A DNA stretch of 64,000 nt from Turnera subulata (GCA_028386065.3 JAKUCV010007854.1:4762-68761); one strand, 5' to 3'. Counted from the first letter of the stretch, positions 20,984-32,793 are shown. Notes: generated by a model from the sequence alone, not told the origin. A program made the numbers and translations.

Positions 20984-21198
20984 TATTTTTTTTTCAAAAC
21001 CAAAACGAAGCAGTTTAACCTAAAACCACGATAAACCCTGTGTTTCATCCCGAAATGCGTTTTAGGTCCGACAAAGCTCAAAAGCGACATATTACCACTT
21101 ATAATTAATAAATCCAATGGAAAATAAATCAATTTTATTTCCATTTTCGAAATCTGAAATTTTTATATAAATAAAAAACGAAAAACCGGGGCGTTACA

Positions 21199-21240
21199 GT
21201 TCTACCCACCTTAAAAAATTTTGTCCTCGAAATTCAATCA
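21199..21240 (-). other. Polypurine tract region of the gag-only element
   Basis: In element sense it reads GAATTTCGAGGAC, then an A/T-rich stretch, then AAGGTGGGTAGAAC and the LTR. A second copy of the ATTTCGAGGACGAATTTT motif lies right after gag at about 23465-23485. Confidence 0.8.
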
Positions 21241-21244
21241 TCAA

Positions 21245-21788
21245 ATCCGTAGGTCCTACCACGATAAACTTCTGGTATTCTCCACCAGGTGTCCAAACTC
21301 ATCGCGAGATACCGCTTATACCCTTAAGCGACATCTCCTCCGCTTATATAAACCGAACCTCATAACTGAGAACTCACTCTGGACCATTGACTCACCACTA
21401 AGATCCCGTACTACCTCTGACTCAGAGGATAACAACTACATCGGTGGTACTGCTTTCCCGACAAGCTCCGATGAAGAACCTCCTAAGAAGCGGTTCAAGA
21501 CCAAGATCATTGGCCTGAAGGAGCATATGGTGGTCTCTCCAAGACTGCGAAAGAAACGTGTCAGCAAGGAAGAGCCTTCCGATTGCAAGGATGCTGAGGA
21601 TAGGAAGGGTAAAGCAACAGTTGAAAGCAACTCACCACTATAGACAATGAAGCAACTGAACGTTTCACTGAAGAAGGTCCACACTGCAGTGATGCAGATT
21701 GAATTGGCCTGTATGGGACTCTCTTCCCAGATCGTGAACATACAAAAACTTGTAAAAGATCTGAAGAATCATGTAACTCCGTAGAGTG
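21245..21788 (+). pseudogene. Antisense coding segment A in the gag-only element
   Basis: A plus-strand frame runs from the LTR edge to a stop at 21641-21643, then continues in the same frame from TMKQLNVSLKK to NHVTP and a stop near 21785. Features: a Ser/Asp/Glu-rich stretch (TTSDSEDNN, TSSDEE), basic clusters that could be nuclear localisation signals (PPKKRFKTK, PRLRKKR), and a helical tail (VHTAVMQIELA, IVNIQKLVKDLK). There is no ATG at the frame start, so this is a 3' part of a gene. AATAAA occurs ~35 bp after the end (near 21820). I recognise no family. It is antisense to gag. Confidence 0.5.
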
Positions 21789-21799
21789 CTTCACCTTTG

Positions 21800-22465
21800 T
21801 TGTAAAACGTTATGAAATCAATAAAATAAGCTTTCTTCGTAAATCAAAACTCTTATGTTACGAAATCTCGTGTTAAACAGATTAAAAATCAGCAATTAGG
21901 ATATGAAATCAAACATAGAGAAATTATAAACGAAACAAAACTCGTTTAATAACGTCAAAACATTAAGAAGTTAAAACAAAACATGTTTCCATGTTCGGCG
22001 CTCTAGATCGATCGTAAACATCCTCGATCCCGAGAAACGTAACGTACACAGCTAACGGTGATGTAGGTTTCCCTCGTGGGAAAAGACGTCCGTTAGCTCG
22101 CAAGGCGATGATCACGGGAACATCCTGTTTCCTCGAAAGAAACGTTATCCACTCGTCCACAAAGTCCGCTTGAGCCAAAAATGTCTGTCAAGTCTCATAT
22201 CTCTCCACGATGTCCGAATAGCTGTAAGCTTGTCGCACATGCGCTCTACTCGAGGTGTGGTCCCATCGGTCTAGCCACAACGGTCACGAAGACATATGAT
22301 AAAAGATGCAGGAAAAAGTCTTAAAGCGAATAAAATAATGTAGCCAAAGAGATAGAAAATCATAAGATGGAAAAGGGCCGAAAAACACTGGTATTGTAGC
22401 CCGAAAAACGTATAAAGTGTTGAAGCAATAAATGATACAACGGCAAAATTTTCAAAAAGAAAATC
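21800..22465. other. Internal region between antisense segments, unassigned
   Basis: No family is recognised. A 71-codon minus-strand frame at 21963-22178 (ADFVDEWITFLSRKQDVP, IIALRANGRLFPRG) could be a fragment in element sense. The rest is AT-rich. Confidence 0.35.
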
Positions 22466-23233
22466 TTGAAAATCGAAATCAGTAAACACGCTCCCCTTAA
22501 GATTATAAAAGACAGTGTGGTGAGAAGCAAATCATCAAAAGCATTTTTAAAGCAATCAAACGCTCAGGCAAAGAAACCTCAAAACTCAGGAAAAACAAAA
22601 CCCCCACACGTCCAAAACACAATGCCTGCTCCATCATCCGTCTTCTTCGTCGAGGGTGCCAACCTAGGCAGAAGGAACCGTCTGGCCTACAGCATGGTCA
22701 ACGAGCGTCCAGAAGAACTACTGAACGAACTCGGCAGAATGCCCTGTCTGGTCTTCGTAGACGAACTCTACTCGTCCAGATTCTTTGTCACTCCCATGGA
22801 AGAGACGTTCTTCCTAGAGGACCATGGTACCCTGAGGACCTCCTTCTACGGCTCGGCCAACTCCGTCATGTTTTTCATCTCTGAAAGACTTCAGGAGTTC
22901 AACCTTGAGTCCACTTGCCAATCTCTGGAGCAAGGCGCCTACTACCAGCTCTCGATGACTGACCAAAGCATGCCCAGAATGACTCGGTTACCCCCAACTT
23001 GGCCAAAGGCCCGACTGCTGGTGTGGAACTGCAGAGGAGTTGCAAGGCGTTCCCAGGAGTTCTCGCGTACTCTGAGGGACCTGAAGAACCAATACAAGCC
23101 AAACATGGTTCTTCTCACGGAGACCCAATGGCGACCTGAAGACGATCAAGGTCTCATCCCACTCCGGTTCCCTGCAGCAAACTGGTTCGAGCTCCCTGGC
23201 CAGAACAACGCGGGCGGCATGTGGTTCTCGTAG
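22466..23233 (+). CDS. Antisense ORF B with LINE-type endonuclease N terminus
   Basis: 255 codons on the plus strand, antisense to gag. Residues 1-50 are basic and Ser/Lys-rich. Residues ~52-175 form an unrecognised domain (MPAPSSVFFVEGANLGRRNRL, then LVFVDELYSSRFFV). Residues ~180-255 read RLLVWNCRGVARR, LRDLKNQYKPNMVLLTET and NNAGGMWFS, the start of a plant LINE endonuclease (EEP fold). The frame then stops, but reading through gives SDRIQVNIN, the expected continuation, so the endonuclease is truncated by one stop and then lost. The fusion of an unknown N terminus to a LINE start suggests capture of LINE sequence. Extra antisense ORFs between pol and the 3' LTR have been reported in plant gypsy elements; I cannot say whether this is one of those. 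Confidence 0.6.
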   Translation: MKIEISKHAPLKIIKDSVVRSKSSKAFLKQSNAQAKKPQNSGKTKPPHVQNTMPAPSSVFFVEGANLGRRNRLAYSMVNERPEELLNELGRMPCLVFVDELYSSRFFVTPMEETFFLEDHGTLRTSFYGSANSVMFFISERLQEFNLESTCQSLEQGAYYQLSMTDQSMPRMTRLPPTWPKARLLVWNCRGVARRSQEFSRTLRDLKNQYKPNMVLLTETQWRPEDDQGLIPLRFPAANWFELPGQNNAGGMWFS

Positions 23234-23550
23234 AGCGACCGCATCCAAGTCAACATCAACAATGACCCCAATAGCTTCAGGGTCAACGTCGTTCCAAGGC
23301 GATGAATGTATTTTTATTTTTATAAAATATCAATGTAATGTTTATGTTTGTAATGATAATATTAGTATAATTAATAATATTAATGTTTCCGCTTATTTAT
23401 GGCATAAATTCCACTTATATGAATGTTCCACTAAACAAGCGTTGACAACGTTCCATTCTTATTAAAATTCGTCCTCGAAATTTTACATAACAATAATAAT
23501 AATAAAAGAAAAGAAACAAAACAAAACAAAGTGACACCTCTCGAGACATC
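23234..23550. other. Noncoding link between gag end and ORF B
   Basis: Very AT-rich. On the minus strand ATTTCGAGGACGAATTTT (about 23465-23485) repeats the motif that precedes the polypurine tract, so the original end of the internal region may lie here. Confidence 0.5.
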
Positions 23551-24864
23551 TCATTCCTTTGGGGCGACGGTAGCTTCCTCCCGAGTGATAGAGTACACCC
23601 TAGGAGTTGCAGCAGATCGAGTAGCACCTCCGCGGCTCGGAGCTCCAGAACTCCCACGACTTCCTCCCTGGTGTCCACCACCCTTGTTCGGACCAGAAGG
23701 AACTGTACCATTAGCCACGGAGTTCTGTACGGTATACTGGGACCCACTACCACCACTATCTTGAATCCTTTTGTAACACTCCGACTTGTTGTGTCCCTGC
23801 TTCCCGCAATACCAACATGTAATAAGAGGTCTTGTCCAAGGACCCCGCCTCTGAGATCCAAACTGATAAGACCTTCCTCCCGAAGACCTGCCCGGTCCCC
23901 CTTGATAATTCTGTCCTCGGGACTTCTTCGAACCTCGGTAGAAAGAACCCTATCGACTCATGTAACTTACATCACTAGAATCAGAATGCTGCCTTTTTTG
24001 TCCAAACACTGTTGACTATTTCCTCTGCTCAACTGCTCGGGCCTCCTGCCCGATCAACTGAATCCTCTCAGCATCAAAAGCAGCCTCACAAACTGCCTCG
24101 CAAGTCCGGTGTCTCCCACCAGCCACTACTATCGCCAACTCGCGGTGCAGAGCGTCAACAAACCGCCTACACTGTGTCACCTCATCGGGGACAAACTCCC
24201 TGGCGTAGGAGAGAAGAATACTGAACCGGATCCTTAATGCAGAAACCGACTCATCGGGCCCCTGTTTCACCTCAAGAAACTGCTTTTTCTGGTCCTCCAA
24301 GAAGCCAACGGTAAGGAACTCCTTGTAGAATTTATCCTTGAAGTCTGCCCATGGCATCTCCACTGGTCTAGGTAGGTTCGCAACAAGTCCTTGCCACCAA
24401 CTCAATGCGTAACCCGTGAACTTGTGTGCCGCAAATCGAGCCCAGTGCTCAGCTGTATACGTGAATTTCTCCAAAACATTCTCGACCTGGCAGAACCAAT
24501 CATCAGCCACCCTTGCGGTGATTCTCTCTCCAGAGAACATCTCAACTGCTGTCTTATCCATGTGCTTATAACCACTCTTCATACCGCCAACCACAGGTGC
24601 TACGGCAGGTGCGACCGGAACGGGTTGGGCGCCCTGCTGTTGTTGATGAAACTGTTGGAACTGCTGCCACTGCAGGAAAGCCTGAAATTGTTGTTGTATC
24701 GCCGCATCCATACCAGGAGGTACTAATGGTATTGCATTCTGTGCTCCTGCTGCACCAGCATTTCCTTGACCATCAGGGACTTGCATCAACGACACAGAGT
24801 CGGAAACATGGCTAGGGAGTTCATCCTGCCCATCAGCATTGTGCCGGTCTTGCGGTGGATCCAT
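23551..24864 (-). pseudogene. Ty3/gypsy gag with CCHC knuckle, two internal stops
   Basis: 438 codons in one minus-strand frame. A Gln-rich region (~residues 45-75) precedes the retrotransposon gag core: VADDWFCQVENVLEKF, WARFAAHKFTGYALSWWQ, WADFKDKFYKEFL, ESVSALRIRFSILLSYA, CRRFVDALHREL. After a stop at 24016-24018 and another near 23950, the same frame gives a Gly/Arg-rich link and the knuckle CWYCGKQGHNKSEC (23776-23817). It ends with RVYSITREEA, a phrase found at the gag-protease border of plant gypsy elements, and then a stop. Gag is therefore complete to its border and pol was removed cleanly after it. The two stops make this copy inactive unless read through. Confidence 0.9.
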
Positions 24865-24984
24865 AATAACGCCTATATGAATGCAAAATATGTCAAAACA
24901 CTTTTAAGTTTCAAAATAGGAAGCCGGCTTTAACACATAAATCACTTGTAATTTAAAGTCACATTTCTTTTAAAGCCAAGGATC

Positions 24985-25006
24985 TGAAGCCCGCTCCGCT
25001 ACCAAC
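24985..25006 (-). other. Primer-binding site of the gag-only element
   Basis: Directly inside the 5' LTR the minus strand reads GTTGGTAGCGGAGCGGGC. This shares TGGTAGCGGAGC with the copia PBS at 13276 and is similar to an initiator tRNA-Met complement. Confidence 0.7.
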
Positions 25007-25643
25007 TGTGAAGGCCCGTATCCCAATAAAATAAAATATAAATAATTAAATGAAAGAGATTTACCCAAATACCCTTGAAACTCGGGATACGAATACCGGT
25101 GCTTCAGCACACAAACATTATCCATAGAAATTTATTAACACCGAGATGTCACAAAATGAAAGAAATAAACCGGCTTAACAAGTCGTAAGCCACCACGGCA
25201 TCACGCCGAAATAACATCACAAAATTAAACTCCGGCAAAACGCCGATAAAGAAGTAAATATTTATGACATCTCAAATTAATTCTCATACAGCAGAAGATG
25301 AAAATAATAATAAAAATCAAGGTGGAAAATAACATGCATATGGGCCCTATGGATCCAACCGAGAGATGATGCACAACTACCTGCTGAAGTATCTGTGTCT
25401 GAACTCCGAGTCGAGGATAAGGTGAGAACAGCACGCTAACTAAGGTCTGAAAAACAACGGTGGCGATTATGTGAGTCGCCTACTCAGTGAACATTAAAAG
25501 TCTAAGTATACATGGAAGTGAAGTCATGCTCGTAGGGTCAGTAGTTCACGAGCACAAGTACAGCATACAAGCAATATCAGAATCACACACCAACGCATAA
25601 ACATCTTATTGTGTTATTGCCCTTATTATTTAGATTCAATGCA

Positions 25644-25784
<141 letters not shown>

Positions 25785-27975
25785 GGGCCTTCTACTGTGA
25801 GTCAAGTCTCGGTAGCGCATCTGATCAGATCCGGGTGTGAAACCCAAGTGTCGAACCTCAGAAGGGACAGATTCTGAGGTCTAAACCACCGATAAATCTC
25901 GAATGGCCGCTAGCTACCTGAGGGTGCACTCAGACATACCTAACTGGTGCAAGTCTTCCAGAGGTGCACCTACATCCCCTGGGATACCATGCTAAACAGC
26001 ATAAAGTGACCCGAGGGTACCCAACCCTCCCTCGGGGCTACCAGCCGACTCCACAGTAGAATTAATATTTTATTCTTAATTACACTTTTACATTTCTGTT
26101 GAAATACATTATGTTTTCCAAGGATGTGTGAATTCTATGTGTTTTGTCTCATCCGGGGCTTCGGCCCATAACCACACACTATCACCAAAACATAATACAT
26201 GTTATTTTCAATAACGATTCCTCGTATAGAAATTAGGCATGTGAGAACAATCAGGTATACAATTCCAATCCCCATGTAGCAAATGAGGCAAGTAAACAAA
26301 CAAACCACACCAACATGCATTCACAAAACATATATATAAAGACTTGTAATGTCACCTCAAAAATGCAGATTATGACTTCTTCCCGATCTAAGTCTACAGC
26401 TCCCGAGGTATCTCCCGTGCCTGAATACCGATACATAATATAATCACTAAACCAATTTTTTTTAGAAGTAAAAACGTGTATGCATGCTAAAGGTATACTC
26501 CAATCGAGTAACTCCCGACCCTAACTATCCGATTATACGATTTCCGGTCTAAGCCCAAAAGAATATTTTCTTATCAATAACTCCAAAGAAAAGGAATCTA
26601 ATGTTCACCGGTCTAAGTCCATAAAAAATTCTCGGGCCTAAAGCCCACTAAATCCTTAAACAAAAATTCAGGGCCGAGGGCCCACTTCTTTAAGTCTATA
26701 TTAATCGATTACGGATTTGGGCTTCGAGTCGGTTCTTAATGTCCATAAATGTAATTATTCGTGATTAGATCTTGAGTCCATATAAAACATTTTAAACTTC
26801 AAAATGAGATTATTGGGCTTGGGCTCGGTTTTTCCTAAAAACCGTTCTAAGGTTGTTCCCGAGCCCAAGAGTCGATCGGCCTAAGGTTCTATTCGTGTCG
26901 GTAAATCCTCCTGGCCACACACTCTAACTCTCCACTCTCGGTAAACCACGATTCACGTGATATATATATAAATATGTTTTTCGATAAATAATTCAAAATT
27001 CATATACAAGACAAAACCGAGACAAAACAGAGGATAAATACCGTCTAAGCAAGAAATATATATCGTTGGACAGAATTCGAGCCTTCGCCAGAAAATTCCC
27101 GAGCCCTCGCCGGATTCAGGTCAACTCGCCGGAAAACCACAATAATCAAGGAAAACAAACCACCGCAACAATTCTGCCATGAACAACAATATCCCCAGAA
27201 TTAATTCAACTCCTCACATCCACTGAATGCTCAATTGGAAAGAAGGCAGAAGTAAAAACCTTACCCGGAACAGTACTGCCGAGGATTAACTCGAGTCTCC
27301 CAGCTTCCCAACTTCCGATCTCCCCTACCTGCAGTAGCCCAGCAACACCACAACACAGAACACGCCGGCCATACAGACCCGACCACTGGAGTACGCGCCG
27401 CACGTAACCCGACACCCACAATCTACCGGTCACCAACAAACGCACACATCCGTCACCAATGGACCACTAACAAATTAGGGAGATGAGTGGAGGAAGAAGA
27501 GCAGACGGACGGCGAGACTTACCAGCACGACGACGACGCGGCGGCGACAACACCTCGCGCAGGCCTCCTCGTCACAGTCGCGGACGGCGATGGCGGCGTA
27601 CACCCGAACTCGCTCCCGGGACCTCTTGGTTTGGTCACAGGTCAGGTCGACCTCGGATCCTCACCATTCGACCTGCGACGGCGGTGGCTCAAAGGAAAGA
27701 TGAAATGGAGAGGTGGCGGCGACGGTCTTTGTGTGAGGAAGGAGAGGGGACGAGATGGTGTGGATGATGGTGGAGGGTGTGAGAATGAAAAGAAAAGGAA
27801 GGGAAGAGATAAGAAAAGAAAGAGGAGGAGGTTGTGGGGTTGATGGCCGTTGATGGCGTGGGAGACAATACCGTTGAGGGTGGCGGCGGCAGAGTGGAGA
27901 AGAAATGGGAAGAAAGAAAAAGAAAAGGGGAGGGGAAAAGAAAGAAAGAAATGAAGAAGAGAAGGAGGGACGTGC

Positions 27976-28045
27976 CTGGCTGGGCCTGACCTAGCCAGCC
28001 AGACGACGTGTCGTCTGGTTTGGCTTGGTCAACCCGCCAGGCTGA
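27976..28045. repeat. Hairpin triplet in the 5' LTR
   Basis: Second copy of the 20913-20983 cluster. The 20-bp palindrome is perfect at 27999-28018. The GTCAACC/GGTTGAC hairpin has one changed base. Confidence 0.8.
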
Positions 28046-28264
28046 CTTTTTTTTCCAAAACCAAAACGACGCAGTTTAACCTAAAACCACGATAAACCCT
28101 GTGTTTCATCCTGAAACGCGTTTTAGGTCCGACAAAGCTCAAAAGCGACATATTACCACTTATAATTAGTAAATCCATTGGAAAATAAATCAATTTTATT
28201 TCCATTTCCGAAATCTGAAATTTTTATATAAATCAAAAACGAAAAACCGGGGCGTTACATTATT

Positions 28265-28440
28265 ATACCCTAAAATTTAGGGAAGTCTCTCTTGTAAGCC
28301 TACTATTTATAGTAGAAGTTTTTCCGGTGGGATCAGGACTGTGGACATAGCCCAGTATTTGGGTGAACCACGTTAAATATTGTGTGCCATTTGTTTTCTG
28401 TTGATCATTATTCCACAAGATAGTGCCACCGGGCCCAACA
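28265..28440 (+). mobile_element. Copia 3' LTR, second part
   Basis: It resumes the LTR at ATACCC and ends GGGCCCAACA. TSD TAAGC follows at 28441-28445. Confidence 0.95.
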
Positions 28441-28445
28441 TAAGC

Positions 28446-28833
28446 AAGACATACCTTTATCTTAATCCGTTGGGGGATCTCTTAATCTCTACATGAAGAG
28501 CATCGCCTCTGTGTTACAATGGAATCACTGTAACAAAAGAGAGAGAGAGAGAAGTAGAAGACTGAGTAGAAGAATTAGGGTTCTAGAGCTAATTGAGAAA
28601 GAAGCAATTCTTATTTTCCCATCGATAATCCCTTGTATACTTCCGTTATACTCACAAGTAAGCTGACAGTATACTTTCCTTATACTCACTGTAGCTCACT
28701 ATTGCCAGACTACTCTTTCCACAACCAACATCCTAAAGCATTGATATTTAATACAACCCTGACAGACGGTGTCGTATCTTTGTGTCGTAATTCATAAAAC
28801 ACTGGTAACCTGTATACTAGTTCTACTGCTTTG
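28446..28833. other. Unassigned flank, possibly a solo copia-type LTR piece
   Basis: It contains a (GA)n run near 28540 and ATACTTCCGTTATACTC-type sequence reminiscent of copia LTR ends on the minus strand, with no proven borders. Before the copia insertion it was joined to the F-box upstream region. Confidence 0.3.
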
Positions 28834-28838
28834 ATCTG
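28834..28838. repeat. Left TSD of the Tat-like gypsy element
   Basis: ATCTG; the right copy is at 36078-36082, displaced by the Mutator-like MITE. Confidence 0.8.
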
Positions 28839-29377
28839 TGTAAAAATACTGGATTTACCTTTATATGGATGATGTTTTTGGGAAGGTCCTTGTGCTTGTA
28901 GGACTTACAAGGATCAGTAGAGACTAGAACCTGGAGAGAGTAGGACCTAGGAAAGTTTCCTGTAGGACCTATAAAGACTAACAAAGAGTAGGACCCGGGG
29001 AACTCCAGGGTTTGTGACCCCGGTTGACACTCCGATGCCTAAGTCTGAGAGAGGATTTTGTAAAGAGCGGAGGCAAGAGAGAGAGTAAGAATTTAGATGA
29101 AAGAGCAAGGTGCCTTGAGATGTTGTACAGAAGGTCTATTTATAGGGAAATTCAGCCCATTGGTGGTCCAAGCTGGACTTGGACATAATTCCTTACCTTG
29201 GACCTAAGACTTGGTGGTCCAAGCGAGACTTGGTCAAACGAACCTTAGCCTTGGAGGTCTTGGGCGGGCTTGGACTTAAGGCTTCTCCCTGGACCTTAGC
29301 CTTGGTGGTCCAGGATGGGCTTGGACCTAAGACTTGATCTTGTTGTTGGGTTAAGGGTGAAATTCCATATGTTATCA
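28839..29377 (-). mobile_element. Tat-like 3' LTR
   Basis: 539 bp, matching 34553-35091. The minus-strand TATA box is TATAAATA (29139-29146). Confidence 0.9.
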
Positions 29378-29770
29378 CTAGCGCCTAACTCTAAGGGATA
29401 TTGTGTAACAATATTCCTTAGAGTTTATTTTCTCCAAGATATGCTTTTACTTCAGTTGTCCTCAAGCATTAGGTCGCCTTACTTGGCTAATTTAATCAGG
29501 ATCTGAACAAGTCTATGTAAGTCTTTCACTGAGTTTGTGGATCACCCTCTTGTTGATGTAAGCTCACCTAGTGACCAAAAGTTTGACTTGAATTTTATTT
29601 TGTCAAAATTGAATGCCCACTAAGCCCCCTGCCCAAGTTAGTGGTCCTTATGTAAAGCCATTTGAGGATTTTGTTGAGCTAATATTAAGCTCATTTTGGC
29701 TTTTACACCTTTTTCCAGACCTGCAGGAAGTCTCATTTGGATTTGTGCGAAGCCCCCACTCTTTACTTTA
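29378..29770 (-). other. Tat-like element 3' untranslated segment
   Basis: Internal sequence between the 3' LTR and the hAT MITE. Purine-rich GAGTTAGGCGCTAG on the minus strand next to the LTR may serve as the polypurine tract. No ORF is recognised. Confidence 0.5.
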
Positions 29771-29778
29771 GCTGCATG

Positions 29779-30558
29779 CAGTGGTGGATTCACAATGTGG
29801 TCACTGTAGGAAAGTGACCACACTGGAATTTTTGGAAAAAAAATCTATTATTATAGGAAGCAAATCTCCTATTATATAGGTAAAGACATAAGTTGTAATT
29901 TACTATATTTACCTACACTGAAATTCTCTAAAAGCAAAGTTAATATTATAGGAAACAAATCTCTTATTTTAATGATGAAGATATGAGTTATAATTTACCA
30001 TTATAGAAAGCAAATCTCTTATTATATAGATAAAGATACGATTTGTAATTTAATAAAAATTGCATTTATACTTTGTCTTTATCTTTCTTTTCTTATGTAC
30101 AAAAATTCTAGTTTGCTTAATTCTCAATCTGCTCTCAGTGGTTAGAAATTATAAGGTTGTCTTTAAATTTGGTAACTACCTTGTTTTGAAGCAAAATTTT
30201 GACAATCATTAATATATTCAGCTTGATTTTTTTCCCCGCCAAATTAATACTTAAAAAAAAATTAATTGGGTTTGTGCTTAGAAAAAATCGATTTTATATT
30301 AGTGAGAAAATTACCATTTGTATATTGAAGGATTTTTTTCACAAAGCAGACATAAAGATTTAAAATATGATTTACAAGAAATTAATTTTAGCTTTTAGAT
30401 TAACTGATTTTTTTTGTTTCACCATTTAATGGTTCATAATTGATGAACTGGTTAGTTTATGGTTTATATAACACCAAAGGAGCAATATTTTTTATTATAT
30501 ATATAATAATTAAATATAAAATTTCCTACACTGAAAAATATTTCTGGATCCGCCACTG
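29779..30558. mobile_element. hAT MITE copy 1
   Basis: 780 bp. The ends are CAGTGGTGGATTCA and TGGATCCGCCACTG, inverted. The 8-bp TSD GCTGCATG is at 29771-29778 and 30559-30566; 8 bp is the hAT signature. It has no transposase. It is nearly identical to the copy at 36597-41005 once the LTR nested in that copy is removed. Confidence 0.93.
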
Positions 30559-30566
30559 GCTGCATG

Positions 30567-31259
30567 GCCTCCCTTCTTCTTACTTTTGTGATTTGCATAG
30601 GCAATATGACCTATAGTCGTCTTTCAACGGAATGCTCCCAATAAGTTAGGACCATCTCGGAAGGAGTTCCTTGACTCATAGGTACTCATGGTTCCTTAGT
30701 GACATGACGGGTGCTCTTTTGGTGGGATGTTCCTAGGAAGTCAACGTCCATCACGACCCTTTTGGTAGAATGTTCCATCACTCTAGCCCCCAACTCAAAG
30801 GGGAACTTATCTAGCTGCACTTTGAGTTATCTAGGAGGTCCTTAAAGAGGGGCAACCATCTTCCCTTAAAGGACTACCTAAGAGCACTTGCTAAAGGTTT
30901 CCTAGCTCTCTCCTTTCTTATAAGGCGTGTATGAAGTCCCCAGGAAGAGTTCCTTATAAAAAAAAAAAAAAAATCTCATCTACTGAGACTTGAAGTAAAT
31001 TTGTTAGTAATGTAATCTAAAAAGAATACTTGTTACAAACCCATTTAGGAGGGTTGCACAAAATTTAGAGTGAGGTCTTATGATCCATGCCTTGATGAGA
31101 AAGTCTTGATTTGTGTAAGACATGACACAAGTTTCTAAGAAGGAGACTTTTTCTATTGAAAAGGATTAGTACCTTAGATTCTTAAGGTTTCTTTAGAGAT
31201 TTTGGTACTTCGGATTGGAGATAGCGCTTCAAGTCCCTTTCTAGAGGTTTTGGGACCTC
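30567..31259 (-). other. Tat-like element 3' region, noncoding
   Basis: Internal sequence with repeated AGGACC/GGTCCT-type words and a poly(A) run near 30960. No ORF is recognised. Confidence 0.4.
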
Positions 31260-31915
31260 TGACTTCAAGGTTCTTTGGATGTAGACCTCCTTTTTCAAGG
31301 AGGTATGACCTCCATCTTCGAGGAGGTAGGACCTCCGTCTTCGAGGGGGTAGGACCCCGTTTTCGAGGAGGTAGGACCTCCGTCTTCGAGGGGTAGGACC
31401 CCATTTTCCAGGAGGTAGGACCTCCGTCTTCGAGGGGTAGGACCCCGTTTTCGAGGAGGTAGGACCTTCGTCTTCGAGGGGTAGGACCCCGTTTTCGAGG
31501 AGGTAGGACCTCCAATTTTTAGGGGTAGGATCCCGTTTTGGAGGAGGTAGGACCTCCGTTTTATAGGGGTAGGACCCCGTTTTGGAGGAGGTAGGACCTT
31601 CGCCTTTTAGGGGTAGGACCCTATTTTGGAGGAGGTAGGACCCCGTTTTAGAGGAGGTAGGACCTCCGTTTTTTAGGAGTAGGACCCCGTTTTGAAGGAG
31701 GTAGAACCTCTATTTTTGAGGGGTAGGACCCCGTTTTGGAGGAGGTAGGACCTACGTTTTTTAGCGGTAGGACCCTGTTTTGGAGGAGATAGGACCTCCG
31801 TTTTTTAGGGGTAGGACCCCGTTTTGGAGGAGGTAGAACCTCCGTTTTTTAGGGGTAGGACCCCGTTTTCGAGGAGGTAGGACCTCCGTCTTCAAAGGGG
31901 TAGGACCCCGGTTTC
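31260..31915. repeat. Tandem array of GGAGGT/ACCTCC and GGGGT/ACCCC hairpins
   Basis: Units of about 40 bp alternate two hairpins with the same loop AGG: GGAGGT-AGG-ACCTCC (first clear copy 31322-31336) and GGGGT-AGG-ACCCC (31346-31358). Spacers are CGTTTTTTA- or CGTTTTGGA-like. Arms differ between the two types but stay complementary. An early copy has loop ATG (near 31300), later ones AGA. The array lies between the integrase remnant and the 3' LTR. Confidence 0.92.
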
Positions 31916-32551
31916 AAGTTGGTTGGACCGCTGCCTCACGGAAGTTATAAAGTTACGGAGGACATTTAGTAGATAAAAAAGTGATTTTTGATAAAATTTT
32001 AACAATAAACAAAGCAACGGAGCACATTTAGTCAATAAAAAAGGTGATTGAAGATAATCTTTATTTGTAAACTAAAAAACAAAAAAGACCATTTGGCAAA
32101 ATATAAGAAAAGAACCTGTGGGGTTTTCAATTCCATGAGTGTGGAGTACCTTTAGATTCCCATATCTCATACATGAGGGAGTAACTCTTTTGCTCTTGAA
32201 TTTTGCAACCTTCTTCTTCTGTAACCTTCTTCTTCGCTTTGATCACCACAACTGTTTAAGATAATTTATTTTCTACATAAAAATTAGCTTGTGGAACACT
32301 TCTCTCTTTTCTAGAGGTACTTTGTTGGAGAGATATTCATAGACTCATTATGAAAACATGGTTCCTAGGGTCCTTCATTTAGGAGGTCTCAAGGAACCTT
32401 CATTTGTGGAACCGTGGGGTTCCTCATTGTAAAGGCCTCTAAGGTCCTTTGTTGAGAGGTCTTTAGGGTTCCCGCATTTAAGAGTTTTGCAATTAAGGAT
32501 CCTTGTTGTGGTTTTAACCTCTATTCCAAAGCCAACTTGGAGTGCCTCAGC
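31916..32551 (-). other. Tat-like internal region, noncoding
   Basis: Downstream of the integrase remnant in element sense. No ORF is recognised. Confidence 0.4.
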
Positions 32552-32793
32552 TTATTGTGGTTGGAACCTCTTCAACCTGTTCATGTTTAGAGTGTAGAAG
32601 AGTGAGCATCTAGTTCGTAGGCTTCGAAATAAGAACCTTGATAAGGGCCTTCCCAATTTAGCTTTTTTTTTTGGACCAGTTGGTTTACCCTCATGAAATT
32701 TTGGTTCCCACGATGGATCGGTCGAGATCTGAACTTTCGATCGTAACACCTTACTAATCTCTGACTTTGTCGAAAATAGATGAAATACGCCAA
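32552..32793 (-). pseudogene. Gypsy integrase C-terminal fragment
   Basis: Two overlapping minus-strand frames together show RLVRCYDRKFRSRPIHRG, KLNWEGPYQG and LNMNRLKRFQPQ. These match the C-terminal domain of plant gypsy integrases (YNxKVRxRxFxxGD ... NWEGPY ... LKxYY). The frame is shifted between them. The catalytic core is missing. Confidence 0.7.

Noticed and set aside
28446..28833. Solo copia LTR
   Set aside because: LTR-like words are present but no TG...CA ends with a TSD could be fixed, so it is listed only as unassigned.
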